From: Rubinisphaera margarita
GTDB taxonomy: Bacteria > Planctomycetota > Planctomycetia > Planctomycetales > Planctomycetaceae
Length of the DNA stretch: 64,000 bases
Direction: 5' to 3'
Assembly: GCF_022267515.1 (NCBI RefSeq)
Contig: NZ_JAKFGB010000012.1
Coordinates: forward strand, 620,001-684,000
The notes under the pieces were generated by a model, which was not told the origin of the DNA, ran no database searches, and saw only the letters and a program-made list of their open reading frames with translations. The position numbers were made by a program, and so were the translations under genes. Below, piece by piece: positions 19,196 through 26,349 of the stretch. The first letter of the stretch is position 1; each line of letters opens with the position of its first letter.

Positions 19196-20668
19196 ATGAA
19201 CCTGCAGAATGATCTTTCGGAACTTGTGCGAGCCTGTTTCTCCGGGATCTGGCTCCAGAGTTTTGAGCACGACGACGCACTCCAGGAGATCGCCCGGATC
19301 TGTCATGATGAAGGCTGGAAGCTGGCCAGCTGGGATGTGGAGACGGGCCTGCACACCAGTGGAGTCGGTGATGTGGCCGGCACTTCGCCGCTGGCGGCGA
19401 TCCGGGCCGCTGAGCAGTTGGCGGACAGTGAGGTTCCCACGCTGCTGGTGCTGACGAACTTTCATCGCTTCCTGGGAGCCGCGGACGTCCAGCAGGCGCT
19501 GGCTCGACAGATCATTGCCGGCAAACAAAGCCGGGTCGTGATCGTCGTGCTGGCCCCGGTGGTCCAGATCCCGATCGAGCTCGACAAGCTGTTTGTTGTG
19601 GTCGAGCATGAGCTTCCTGATCGGCAGCAACTGTCGGAGATTGCCTCGGGAGTCGCCACGGAAGCCGGAGAAATTCCCTCAGGGGCCGACCTGGACCTGC
19701 TGCTGGATGCCTCGGCCGGTCTGACCCGCCTGGAAGCCGAGAACGCCTTCAGCCTCAGTCTCGTTCGCAGCGGCCGCCTCACCCCGGATTCGATCTGGGA
19801 TCTCAAGGCGAGTACGCTCAGGAAGTCCGGTCTGCTGCAGTTGTATCGCAGCCAGGAAAACTTTGATTACCTTGGAGGTCTGGAGAGTCTCAAGGCGTTC
19901 TGTCTACGGTCACTCTACCAGGTCAGCTCTGATGCGCGACGTCAGCCGCGAGGGGTCTTGCTGCTCGGAGTTCCCGGCACCGGGAAGTCGGCGTTCGCCA
20001 AAGCCCTTGGTGCAGAGACCGGTCGGCCGACGCTGGTGCTCGATCTCGGTTCCTTGATGGGCAGTCTGGTCGGTTCGACCGAGCAGAACATCCGCCGGGC
20101 GCTTCAACTGGCGGATGCCATGGCTCCCTGCATCCTGTTCGTGGACGAACTCGAAAAAGCCCTGAGCGGATCGACCGGCTCCGGCCAGTCCGACTCCGGC
20201 GTCTCCACTCGGATGCTGGGAACGCTGCTCACCTGGATGAACGACCATACCTCGAACGTCTACGTTGTCGCCACCTGCAACGACATCTCGAAAATGCCGC
20301 CGGAGTTGACCCGGGCCGAGCGGTTCGACGGCATTGTCTTTCTGGATCTGCCGGGGCGTCCGCAGAAGGATCGGATCTGGAATCAGTACCTGCATCTGTT
20401 CGAGCTGGAGGACAACCAGCGGGTGCCGAATGATGACCAGTGGACCGGTGCGGAAATCCGGGCCTGCTGTCGTTTGTCGGCGTTATTGGATGTGCCGCTC
20501 GTGCAGGCGGCGAACAATGTTGTCCCGGTTGCAGTGACCGCCGCCGAGTCGGTTGATTCGCTGCGTCGCTGGGCCAGTGGCCGCTGCCTCGATGCTGAGA
20601 AGGGCGGGATCTATCAGTTAACGCCGGGCCGCCAGCGTCGGAAGTCCAGCGATCCCTCCAGTAACTGA
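19196..20668 (+). CDS. AAA+ ATPase (Ycf46/CDC48-like core)
   Basis: The 490-residue protein begins at the ATG at 19196, with AAGGAG upstream. Residues 1-215 form an N-terminal region (TLLVLTNFHRFL, RVVIVVLAPVVQIPIELDKLF) that looks like an inactive or regulatory P-loop-like domain, as in Ycf46-type ATPases. The active AAA+ core follows: Walker A GVPGTGKS at 258-265, Walker B CILFVDELE at 312-320, then VYVVATCNDISKMPPELTRAERFD carrying sensor 1 and the arginine-finger region. Such ATPases remodel or unfold proteins as oligomers. It lies in the same gene run as the ubiquitin-like cassette 1.7 kb downstream, so a substrate-unfolding role there is conceivable but not shown. Confidence 0.88.
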   Translation: MNLQNDLSELVRACFSGIWLQSFEHDDALQEIARICHDEGWKLASWDVETGLHTSGVGDVAGTSPLAAIRAAEQLADSEVPTLLVLTNFHRFLGAADVQQALARQIIAGKQSRVVIVVLAPVVQIPIELDKLFVVVEHELPDRQQLSEIASGVATEAGEIPSGADLDLLLDASAGLTRLEAENAFSLSLVRSGRLTPDSIWDLKASTLRKSGLLQLYRSQENFDYLGGLESLKAFCLRSLYQVSSDARRQPRGVLLLGVPGTGKSAFAKALGAETGRPTLVLDLGSLMGSLVGSTEQNIRRALQLADAMAPCILFVDELEKALSGSTGSGQSDSGVSTRMLGTLLTWMNDHTSNVYVVATCNDISKMPPELTRAERFDGIVFLDLPGRPQKDRIWNQYLHLFELEDNQRVPNDDQWTGAEIRACCRLSALLDVPLVQAANNVVPVAVTAAESVDSLRRWASGRCLDAEKGGIYQLTPGRQRRKSSDPSSN

Positions 20669-20678
20669 GGGAGATTCC

Positions 20679-20860
20679 ATGAACGATGTGCTGACCGACG
20701 ATGATCTGGTTCTGCTGCGAGCGGCCCTGCAATTCTGGAGCGAAGAGCTGGAGCCGCATGGGCCGTCGGCCTGGCAGCCGTATCTGGATCGGTCGATTTC
20801 AATTCGGACGGGCAGTTCAGCACTGATCAGTACCGCTCAGATACCTTCCACAGCACTTAG
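20679..20860 (+). CDS. Small hypothetical protein, possibly frameshifted
   Basis: A start codon at 20679 follows GGGAGATTCC, 10 bases after the AAA+ stop. The beginning MNDVLTDDDLVLLRAALQFW is regular and acidic-amphipathic. In the same frame translation would run through the following terminator and into the next gene, ending at 20987. A one-base shift near 20800 instead gives FNSDGQFSTDQYRSDTFHST and a stop at 20858-20860, exactly before the hairpin. I therefore annotate to 20860 and treat a frameshift (natural or sequencing) as likely. The function is unknown. Confidence 0.4.
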
Positions 20861-20895
20861 GCCGAGGGGTGACATCGTCACCTCCGGCCTTTTCT
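20859..20895 (+). terminator. Hairpin terminator between small gene and 318-residue gene
   Basis: The arms AGGCCG (20859-20864) and CGGCCT (20885-20890), plus an inner GGTGAC-ATC-GTCACC (20868-20882), form a stem with an internal loop, followed by TTTTCTT. The next start codon at 20912 has its own GGAGAG only a few bases after the T-run. Confidence 0.8.
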
Positions 20896-20911
20896 TATTG
20901 GAGAGCTTCCT

Positions 20912-21868
20912 ATGGCAATTACGACTGAAGCACAGAATGAGATCACAGGCACAGCTGGTTCTCGCCACCGGCTACAAGCAGCGATGATCGCCGCCCGGCT
21001 CAGCTTTATCTGGCTCGGTGTCCGCAAGTCTCTCAGTGTTGAACAGCGCGATCAGGCAGCAGACTCGTTCGGAGCCGAAGGCAAGTTCCTGTCGGCCGGC
21101 AAGAAGCTGCTCAATACGTCGCACCCCGCCTTCAAGAATGTGACCAGCATCAAAGGGCGGGCCATCAGCTACTGGAAGGGAGTTTCTCTGCCCTATCCAG
21201 AACCGGGCCTGCGACTGATTCGCCGGGATCACATCAAGCCGTTCGATGAGCAGATCGAGCTGTTCAAGGCTGAGCTGGCTGAAGCGGTGATCGAGCTTAA
21301 TGATCATTACGACGAGCTCAGATCGGCTGCGCGGGAGCGGCTTGGTGATCTGTTCGATCCGAGCGATTACCCGCCTTCACTGCTCGATGCGTTTCAGATC
21401 GAGCACGACTACCCGTCGGTCGAGCCGCCCGACTATCTGCGGCAGCTCAATCCGGAGGTCTACGAGCAGGAAGTAAAACGGGTGCAGGCCCGCTTCGATG
21501 AAGCTCTGCAACTGGCCGAACAGGCCTTTATGGATGAGCTTTGCCAGTTGGTCTCGCATCTGACCGAGCGGCTGAGCGGACATGACGACGGTCGTCCCAA
21601 GGTCTTCCGCGACACGGCTGTCGTAAACCTGCACGAGTTCTTCCAGCGATTTCAGTTACTCAACGTCCGCTCCAATGAACAGCTGGATGCCCTAGTCAAC
21701 GAGTGTCGCCAGATCGTCGACGGCGTCCAGCCTCAGGCCCTGCGAAACGACAGCAGTCTGCGGCAGCAGGTGAGCAGTCAGCTTTCTGGCGTGCAGTCGA
21801 TTCTCGACGGCCTGCTCGTCGATCGTCCCCGACGACGGATCATCCGCACCTCGCGTTCGGAGAGCTGA
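20912..21868 (+). CDS. Hypothetical helical protein (318 residues), DUF3150-like at best
   Basis: The start at 20912 is supported by TTGGAGAG upstream. The protein is almost entirely alpha-helical and acidic: an N-terminal part (AARLSFIWLGVRKSLSVEQRDQAADSFGAEGKFLSAGKKL) is followed by long helical stretches (DEQIELFKAELAEAVIELNDHYDELRSAARERLGDLFD and VYEQEVKRVQARFDEALQLAEQAF). The layout recalls DUF3150-type proteins, which in phages and plasmids often sit beside an AAA+ ATPase, as here. I could not confirm that, and the function is unknown. A strong terminator follows 27 bases after the stop. Confidence 0.65.
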   Translation: MAITTEAQNEITGTAGSRHRLQAAMIAARLSFIWLGVRKSLSVEQRDQAADSFGAEGKFLSAGKKLLNTSHPAFKNVTSIKGRAISYWKGVSLPYPEPGLRLIRRDHIKPFDEQIELFKAELAEAVIELNDHYDELRSAARERLGDLFDPSDYPPSLLDAFQIEHDYPSVEPPDYLRQLNPEVYEQEVKRVQARFDEALQLAEQAFMDELCQLVSHLTERLSGHDDGRPKVFRDTAVVNLHEFFQRFQLLNVRSNEQLDALVNECRQIVDGVQPQALRNDSSLRQQVSSQLSGVQSILDGLLVDRPRRRIIRTSRSES

Positions 21869-21895
21869 CCGAACCTAACAATCCGATTCTCACTC

Positions 21896-21940
21896 GCCCC
21901 GGTTGAGCAGCCTTGTCGCTGCTCAGCCGGGGCTTTTTTG
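21896..21940 (+). terminator. Terminator after the 318-residue gene
   Basis: A 15-bp stem with one G-T wobble (21896-21910 with 21919-21933) is followed by TTTTTTG. It lies 25 bases before the next start codon, repeating the gene-hairpin-gene pattern of this island. Confidence 0.9.
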
Positions 21941-21964
21941 TGGCCCTATTTGAAGGAACAACTC

Positions 21965-22174
21965 ATGCGTCAATCTGAACTCAATCGAGCCGTGGCTTCG
22001 GCTACTGGTGAATCAATCGCCACGATCAAGCGGCTCGGCTTTCTGCTCTCTGATCCTGATACGGCATCAAGACCTGAGAGGGATTGCGAACCTGCGATGT
22101 TGGACTGGGATGACTGTCTCATCGCCGATGACGACGTCCTGGCCGACATCGCTCCAGAATCCCTGGTGGCGTGA
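21965..22174 (+). CDS. Small hypothetical protein (69 residues)
   Basis: I start this at the ATG at 21965, nine bases after GAAGGA, rather than further upstream inside the terminator tail. The N terminus MRQSELNRAVASATGESIATIKRLGF looks like a small helix-turn-helix (VASATGES, then IATIKRLG as recognition helix), as seen in short DNA-binding proteins of mobile elements. The C-terminal half is very acidic (DWDDCLIADDDVLADIAPESL). The family is not recognised. The next gene starts four bases after its stop. Confidence 0.6.
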   Translation: MRQSELNRAVASATGESIATIKRLGFLLSDPDTASRPERDCEPAMLDWDDCLIADDDVLADIAPESLVA

Positions 22175-22178
22175 GGCC

Positions 22179-22322
22179 ATGACCAGCACGACCAAACGCC
22201 AGCCACGTCGAACCTGGATCGCGGCGGCCCGAATCTGTCACCGCAGCAAACGGCACAAGGGGCGGCGACAACCTCGTCGGAAGCCCCGTCCGCAGCGGCG
22301 GTCCTTTCCTGTTTTTCACTGA
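22179..22322 (+). CDS. Very small, highly basic protein (47 residues)
   Basis: The frame MTSTTKRQPRRTWIAAARICH... ends PQRRSFPVFH before the TGA at 22320-22322. GTGAGG precedes the ATG and the gene follows the previous stop by four bases, indicating coupling. About a third of the residues are Arg or Lys. It could be a nucleic-acid-binding peptide or a ribosomal-protein-like fragment. The length is marginal, so the coding claim rests on position and start signals only. Confidence 0.4.
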   Translation: MTSTTKRQPRRTWIAAARICHRSKRHKGRRQPRRKPRPQRRSFPVFH

Positions 22323-22342
22323 CTCGCACGAAGGAAACTCTC

Positions 22343-22576
22343 ATGAAGGTCCTCTTTATCAACAACGATGGAGGCGGTTTTGCAGACTACGTCGAAGTTT
22401 CCGAAGGCATGACGGTGATGCAGCTCTTCGAGCGGCACACGGGGTCCAGCAAAGCTCACAACTATCTGATTCGGGTCAACCGCCAACCTTGCTCGGCCGA
22501 CCAGGTGCTGCAGGAAGGTGACCGGGTGTCGTTCACACCGACGAAGATCGAGGGAGCGGCCGTGCCACAGTCGTGA
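22343..22576 (+). CDS. Ubiquitin-like beta-grasp protein (MoaD/ThiS/Ubl fold)
   Basis: This 77-residue protein starts at 22343 with AAGGAAA upstream. It has the beta-grasp order: strand MKVLFINN, strand FADYVEVSEG, helix MTVMQLFERHTG, strand NYLIRVNRQP, then the conserved turn VLQEGDRVSFTPTKIEG, which matches the 'L-dGD-v-i-P' ending of MoaD/ThiS and bacterial Ubl proteins. The chain ends IEGAAVPQS rather than GG. If it is a conjugated modifier, the JAMM peptidase two genes downstream might trim it after the Gly, or conjugation may not need GG. It directly precedes E2-like, JAMM and E1-like genes, which strongly supports a Ubl role over a cofactor-biosynthesis role. Confidence 0.82.
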   Translation: MKVLFINNDGGGFADYVEVSEGMTVMQLFERHTGSSKAHNYLIRVNRQPCSADQVLQEGDRVSFTPTKIEGAAVPQS

Positions 22577-22601
22577 TCCCAGTTCCGCTCGTTAATTCCA
22601 T

Positions 22602-22635
22602 GGCCGCTCAGCCACCACGCTGGGCGGCCTTTTGC
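22602..22635 (+). terminator. Terminator-like hairpin between Ubl and E2 genes
   Basis: An 11-bp stem with one wobble pair (22602-22612 with 22619-22629, GGCCGCTCAGC/GCTGGGCGGCC) is followed by TTTTGCC. Only 18 bases separate it from the E2 start. It probably attenuates rather than abolishes transcription into the E2-JAMM-E1 genes. Confidence 0.8.
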
Positions 22636-22651
22636 CTTGAAAGGAAAGACC

Positions 22652-23665
22652 ATGACTCCGATGGACCAATCACTCCTGCGGGTGGCGATTGAAATCAGCA
22701 GTCACTTGAACATGGAGACCGATCGCGGAGCCATCTGGCTGCCGGAACAACGCTGGCTGCAGCTTGTACGGCTCCGGTGGCGGTATGACGTGGCCCGGCA
22801 AAGAAAGTGGCATCACGCCGCTAATCTAACCTTCAACCAGCTCCAGTCCGTGTTGAAGTCGCTGCAGCAGGATCTTCTGCAGTTGAATGCAGCGATGGAA
22901 GTGACGCCGCGAGTGGTCACCGCGTCAGCCCGCGAGATCCTGGCCGACCTGCGGGCTCTGCGAGACGAGCTCGAGGAGGTCACCATTGATCGCAAGCAGA
23001 AAGAGATCTCCGTCAAGACGGAGGCGATCTGTCTGCAGAACATCGACCTCGGACGCTTCGAGATCCGACTGAATTACGCCAACTACAGCGACGACGCCGG
23101 GCATTACCGCGTGATCGCGCTGGAACCCAACCCGGCCTGTTCCAACGATAGTGTCACACATCCTCACGTCCAGGATGAAGACCTGTGCGAAGGCGAAGGT
23201 CACGCGACGATCGATATGGCGCTGCGGCAGGGGCGACTGTATGACTTCTTCACGATCGTGGCCAATCTGCTGCGGACCTACAACGACAGCAGTCCCTATG
23301 TCGCCCTCTCGGCATGGCAGGCCGTCAACTGTATGGACTGCGGCCACGCCATGGATGCCGATGAAGGCTCGGACTGCGAGAAGTGCGATACGCCCGTCTG
23401 CGAAGACTGTTCCGTGATCTGTCCCAACTGCCTTCGCAGCTACTGCTGTGGCTGCACCAGCGAATGCGAAGGCTGCTCCGAGCGCTTCTGCCATGGCTGT
23501 CTGAGTACCTGCGTCGACTGCGACGCTGATTTCTGTTCCTCCTGCCTGACCAATGAAAGGTGCGAATACTGCGATGAACAACAAAACGAAGAAGAGACGG
23601 AGTCCACAACTCCCATCGTTGCGATTCAGTCCGACGGCCTGGGCGAAGCTGCTGTTTCTGCGTGA
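22652..23665 (+). CDS. E2-like conjugating protein fused to tandem zinc-knuckle (RING/B-box-like) repeats
   Basis: The ATG at 22652 follows GGAAAG; an in-frame TTG 15 bases upstream is less likely. The product has 337 residues. Residues 1-115 are helical. Residues 120-225 resemble the E2/UBC core: strands ISVKTEAICLQN, FEIRLNYANY and YRVIALEPNP, then HPHV (170-173) followed by DEDLCEGEG with C179. This matches the HPN...C active-site layout of E2 enzymes, and a helix with SPYVALSAW follows. Residues 227-307 hold a CxxC pair, four 15-residue repeats of the form C-x2-C-x4-C-x2-C-x3, and a final CxxC. A direct fusion of an E2 core to a RING/B-box-like treble-clef array would put conjugation and E3-like functions in one chain. 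The E2 call rests on motif and neighbours; the zinc array is plain to see. Confidence 0.78.
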   Translation: MTPMDQSLLRVAIEISSHLNMETDRGAIWLPEQRWLQLVRLRWRYDVARQRKWHHAANLTFNQLQSVLKSLQQDLLQLNAAMEVTPRVVTASAREILADLRALRDELEEVTIDRKQKEISVKTEAICLQNIDLGRFEIRLNYANYSDDAGHYRVIALEPNPACSNDSVTHPHVQDEDLCEGEGHATIDMALRQGRLYDFFTIVANLLRTYNDSSPYVALSAWQAVNCMDCGHAMDADEGSDCEKCDTPVCEDCSVICPNCLRSYCCGCTSECEGCSERFCHGCLSTCVDCDADFCSSCLTNERCEYCDEQQNEEETESTTPIVAIQSDGLGEAAVSA

Positions 23666-24275
23666 CTACGGTGACACCGAAGTCGGCGGCTTCGGGATCT
23701 CCGCCGCTGATGACCTGCTGCTGATCGAGGATATCCAGCTGGTGCGGCAGACCTGCTCCTGGGCTCATGTCGCCTTTGAGGATGACGCCGTCGCCGAGTT
23801 ATTCGACGAGCAGGTCGATGCGGGGCGGAAACCAGAACAGTTTGCCCGGGTATGGATTCACACACATCCGGGAGATTGCCCGCAGCCAAGCGGAGTCGAC
23901 GAAGAAACGTTTGAGCGAGTGTTCGGGAACGCAGATTGGGCCGTGATGTTCATCCTCGCTCGTGGAGGTGACTGCTACGCCCGCCTGCGATTCAATAGCG
24001 GTCCCGGCGGTGAAACTGAACTGTCAGTCGAGCTCGACTATGGTCGAGAGTTCAACGGCAGTGACTTTGATAGTTGGGAGATTGAATACCTGCAGAGCGT
24101 GGACGTCGAAGTTGTTCAGAAGATTGCGAAACGTCCTGCCGTGACGAACAAGTCGTCAGGAGACGTCCGAGATCAGCCCCAGGAACTGGCGTGCTCAGTC
24201 GACTGGGAAGACGAATGGATGTCCGAGTTCAGTTTTGCCCATCGAAGCGAGGAGGAATGTGATGACATCTTCTGA
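23574..24275 (+). CDS. JAMM/JAB-domain metalloprotease (deubiquitinase-like)
   Basis: The 233-residue protein, started at the ATG at 23574 (AAAGGTG upstream), overlaps the end of the E2 gene by 92 bases; an ATG at 23553 is the alternative. The JAMM zinc site is complete: E36 in TEVGGFG, H96 and H98 in WIHTHPG, then S106 and D109 in PSGVDEETF. This pattern defines Rpn11/RadC-like isopeptidases that remove or mature ubiquitin-like proteins. The C-terminal 90 residues are acidic and unassigned. Position between E2- and E1-like genes indicates processing or deconjugation of the Ubl at 22343. Confidence 0.92.
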   Translation: MNNKTKKRRSPQLPSLRFSPTAWAKLLFLRDYGDTEVGGFGISAADDLLLIEDIQLVRQTCSWAHVAFEDDAVAELFDEQVDAGRKPEQFARVWIHTHPGDCPQPSGVDEETFERVFGNADWAVMFILARGGDCYARLRFNSGPGGETELSVELDYGREFNGSDFDSWEIEYLQSVDVEVVQKIAKRPAVTNKSSGDVRDQPQELACSVDWEDEWMSEFSFAHRSEEECDDIF

Positions 24276-24960
24276 AAATGTACCGGATCGATTCAGTCGG
24301 CAGCGGGATCTTGTCCCCATGGAATGTCTTGCTGAGACCACGGTGACGGTGATCGGAGTCGGCGCGATCGGGCGGCAAGTTGCTCTACAGCTGGCGTCGA
24401 TTGGAGCTCGGAAATTGCAGTTGATCGATTTTGATATCGTCGATCTGACGAACGTCACGACACAGGGTTATCTCTACGGGGACATCGGTCAATTAAAAGT
24501 TGATGCGACTGCAGATGCGATCTCCCGAATCGATCCCTCGATCGAACTGGACGTAGTTCAAGACCGCTTTCGGCCCACGCAAGCAGTCGGGGAAGCGGTG
24601 TTTTGCTGCGTGGATTCAATCTCCGCCCGAGGGGCGATTTGGCGATCGGTTGCCGAACTCTGCTCCTTTTGGGCCGATGGTCGCATGCTGGGCGAAGTTG
24701 TTCGCGTCTTGACCTCGTCCGATGGAGATAGTCGACGCTACTACGGCGATACACTCTTTGGCCAGGCGGAGGTTCAAAGGGGAACGTGCACGTCGAAGAG
24801 CACGATCTACGCAGCCAGTATCGGCGCTGGGATGATGACTCATCAATTCACTCGCTGGCTCCGAAGTATTCCCTCTGATTGGGATGCAACCCTCAACCTT
24901 CTTGCAACCGAATGGGCACCCACCGAACGATGCCATTCAATGGAAACTCAAGGTAGATAA
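24262..24960 (+). CDS. E1-like/ThiF-family adenylyltransferase
   Basis: The 232-residue enzyme starts at the ATG at 24262 behind GAGGAGG and overlaps the JAMM gene by 14 bases. The ATP site is visible as VIGVGAIGRQVA (G32-G37) and LIDFDIVDLTNVTTQGY, matching the D-x-D...N...Q block of ThiF/MoeB/E1, although the usual Arg of NxxR is replaced by Thr. A candidate catalytic Cys is C176 in GTCTSKSTIYAAS. It is as short as MoeB/ThiF-type enzymes and has no extra domains. It should activate the C terminus of the Ubl and pass it to C179 of the E2-like protein. It is the last gene of the cassette; a terminator follows at 25105. Confidence 0.92.
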   Translation: MTSSENVPDRFSRQRDLVPMECLAETTVTVIGVGAIGRQVALQLASIGARKLQLIDFDIVDLTNVTTQGYLYGDIGQLKVDATADAISRIDPSIELDVVQDRFRPTQAVGEAVFCCVDSISARGAIWRSVAELCSFWADGRMLGEVVRVLTSSDGDSRRYYGDTLFGQAEVQRGTCTSKSTIYAASIGAGMMTHQFTRWLRSIPSDWDATLNLLATEWAPTERCHSMETQGR

Positions 24961-25549
24961 GTACCAACGGAATAACTTTGCACCTTGGTAATTCTGATTG
25001 TGATTCTGTGCTGGTATCAGGAGGGGTAACGAGACGAGAGCTGACCAGGATTCTGCTCCAGCAGCAGTTCCCGATTCAGTCACCCCGGACTATCAACGTT
25101 TCTGAAGTTCAATGGGCCGTCTGTGGGCGGTCCGTTGAACTTTTTCTTAGCTATCCAAGCAGCGCTTCCCTGCGAACCACAGCGCAACGGAAGCGAACCA
25201 GGATACACTTCAGGCTGGAGCTGACCGAGAAAGTACATTGCTGTGGTTCGCCATGCGATCTGTGGCAGAGTGGCCAGATCGAAATGTTCAACAGCCAGTT
25301 TCGCTGCGAGTGTTTGGCGTGCGGGGCGTTCACGGATCTGGCAGCGGGCCGGAGGGCGATCAATGTCTGGCGCAGGCATACAGTCATCGCGGTGATGACC
25401 AGTCGGTCTGGCAGTTTCGATCGCGCCCTGGGGGATCTCTGAAACTGAATCCAACCGGAAGCGGGTAATGTTATTGTCCTTTGAGGCGTCCGGTGTTCTG
25501 CTTTTTCCTTGTATGGATGTTTCCGCGGCTCGATCTGCTGCAGGTATTG
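24961..25549. other. Gap after the E1 gene; right flank of the island
   Basis: A frame from a TTG at 24978 to 25442 could encode 154 residues with several Cys (CCGSPCDLW, FRCECLACGAF), but it has no good ribosome site and reads through a terminator hairpin at 25105-25146. I do not call it as a gene. A Cys-rich fragment of a Lar/zinc-ribbon type (CGSPCDLW...FRCECLACGAFTDLAAGRRAINVW) may be real in decayed form. No direct repeat marking the right end of the island was recognised. Confidence 0.4.
25105..25146 (+). terminator. Terminator downstream of the ubiquitin-like cassette
   Basis: A 14-bp stem with two wobble pairs (25105-25118 with 25129-25142, arms AAGTTCAATGGGCC/GGTCCGTTGAACTT) is followed by TTTCTT. 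It is on the coding strand 145 bases after the E1 stop and plausibly ends the operon. Confidence 0.75.
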
Positions 25550-26296
25550 ATGGCTCTTATCGAATTAAAAGATGTTCGCAAGGTATACGATCTGGGCGAA
25601 ATCCAGGTCGTCGCCCTAAATGGTGCGACATTCAAAATTGAACGCGGCGAGTACATCGCTCTGATCGGTCCATCCGGTTCTGGCAAGTCGACGCTGATGA
25701 ACACGCTGGGATGCCTGGATCGCCCCACGAGCGGAAGCTTCAAGCTGGATGGCGAAGAGATCGTCACAATGACCAAAGACCAGCGGGCGAGAATTCGCAA
25801 TCAGCACCTGGGCTTCGTCTTTCAGAATTTCAATCTGTTGTCGCGGACCACGGCGTTAGAGAATGTGGAACTACCCTTGATGTATACCAGAGGGATAAAA
25901 GCCCGCGAACGGCACGAACGTGCCAAAGCCGTGCTGGAGAGCGTGGGGCTGGGTGACCGGATGGATCACCATCCCAGTCAACTGTCCGGGGGACAGCAGC
26001 AACGAGTCGCGATCGCGCGGGCATTGATCAACGAGCCGTCGATTCTGATGGGTGACGAACCAACGGGGAATCTCGACTCGAAGACAAGCCGGGAAGTCAT
26101 CCATCTCTTTCGCGAACTGAATCGCAATAACGGCCTAACCGTTATAATCGTTACCCATGATCAGAACGTTGCTCGCAATGCGGATCGAACGATTGTGTTA
26201 CTCGACGGGGAAATTGTCGCCGACACTCGCGACTTCGATCAGGCCATGGAATCCCTACAATCGCGCGAAGACATCGAGATGTCAGAAAACGATTGA
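25550..26296 (+). CDS. ABC transporter ATP-binding protein (MacB/LolD type)
   Basis: The 248-residue ATPase is started at MALIELKDVRKVYDLG (25550), the standard N terminus of the family; the upstream extension is not conserved. Motifs are complete: Walker A GPSGSGKST, Q-loop FVFQNFNLL, signature LSGGQQQR, Walker B ILMGDEPTGNLD and H-loop VTHD. The FNLLSRTTALENVELPL block is characteristic of LolD/MacB exporters. Its likely permease (28315-29547) and fusion protein (29580-30827) are encoded on the opposite strand beyond the TolC-like gene, so the transporter is assembled from two convergent units. Confidence 0.95.
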   Translation: MALIELKDVRKVYDLGEIQVVALNGATFKIERGEYIALIGPSGSGKSTLMNTLGCLDRPTSGSFKLDGEEIVTMTKDQRARIRNQHLGFVFQNFNLLSRTTALENVELPLMYTRGIKARERHERAKAVLESVGLGDRMDHHPSQLSGGQQQRVAIARALINEPSILMGDEPTGNLDSKTSREVIHLFRELNRNNGLTVIIVTHDQNVARNADRTIVLLDGEIVADTRDFDQAMESLQSREDIEMSEND

Positions 26297-26349
26297 CCGT
26301 TGCAATGAAAACATGCAAACCAGACGGCATATAATGCGATGACTGAAGT

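Noticed and set aside
22343..22576. Reading the 77-residue beta-grasp protein as MoaD for molybdopterin synthesis
   Set aside because: No moaE, moeB-type partner or other molybdenum genes are nearby, the chain lacks terminal GG, and E2- and JAMM-like genes follow.
22343..24960. PRTRC system (ParB-related, ThiF-related cassette) as an identity for the ubiquitin-like genes
   Set aside because: No ParB-like gene is present and the Ubl and E2-like proteins do not resemble PRTRC proteins C and B as I know them; gene content is closer to Bil/Bub-type operons.
24978..25442. 154-codon frame after the E1 gene with several Cys
   Set aside because: It begins with a TTG lacking a ribosome site and crosses a terminator hairpin; noted only as a possible decayed zinc protein.
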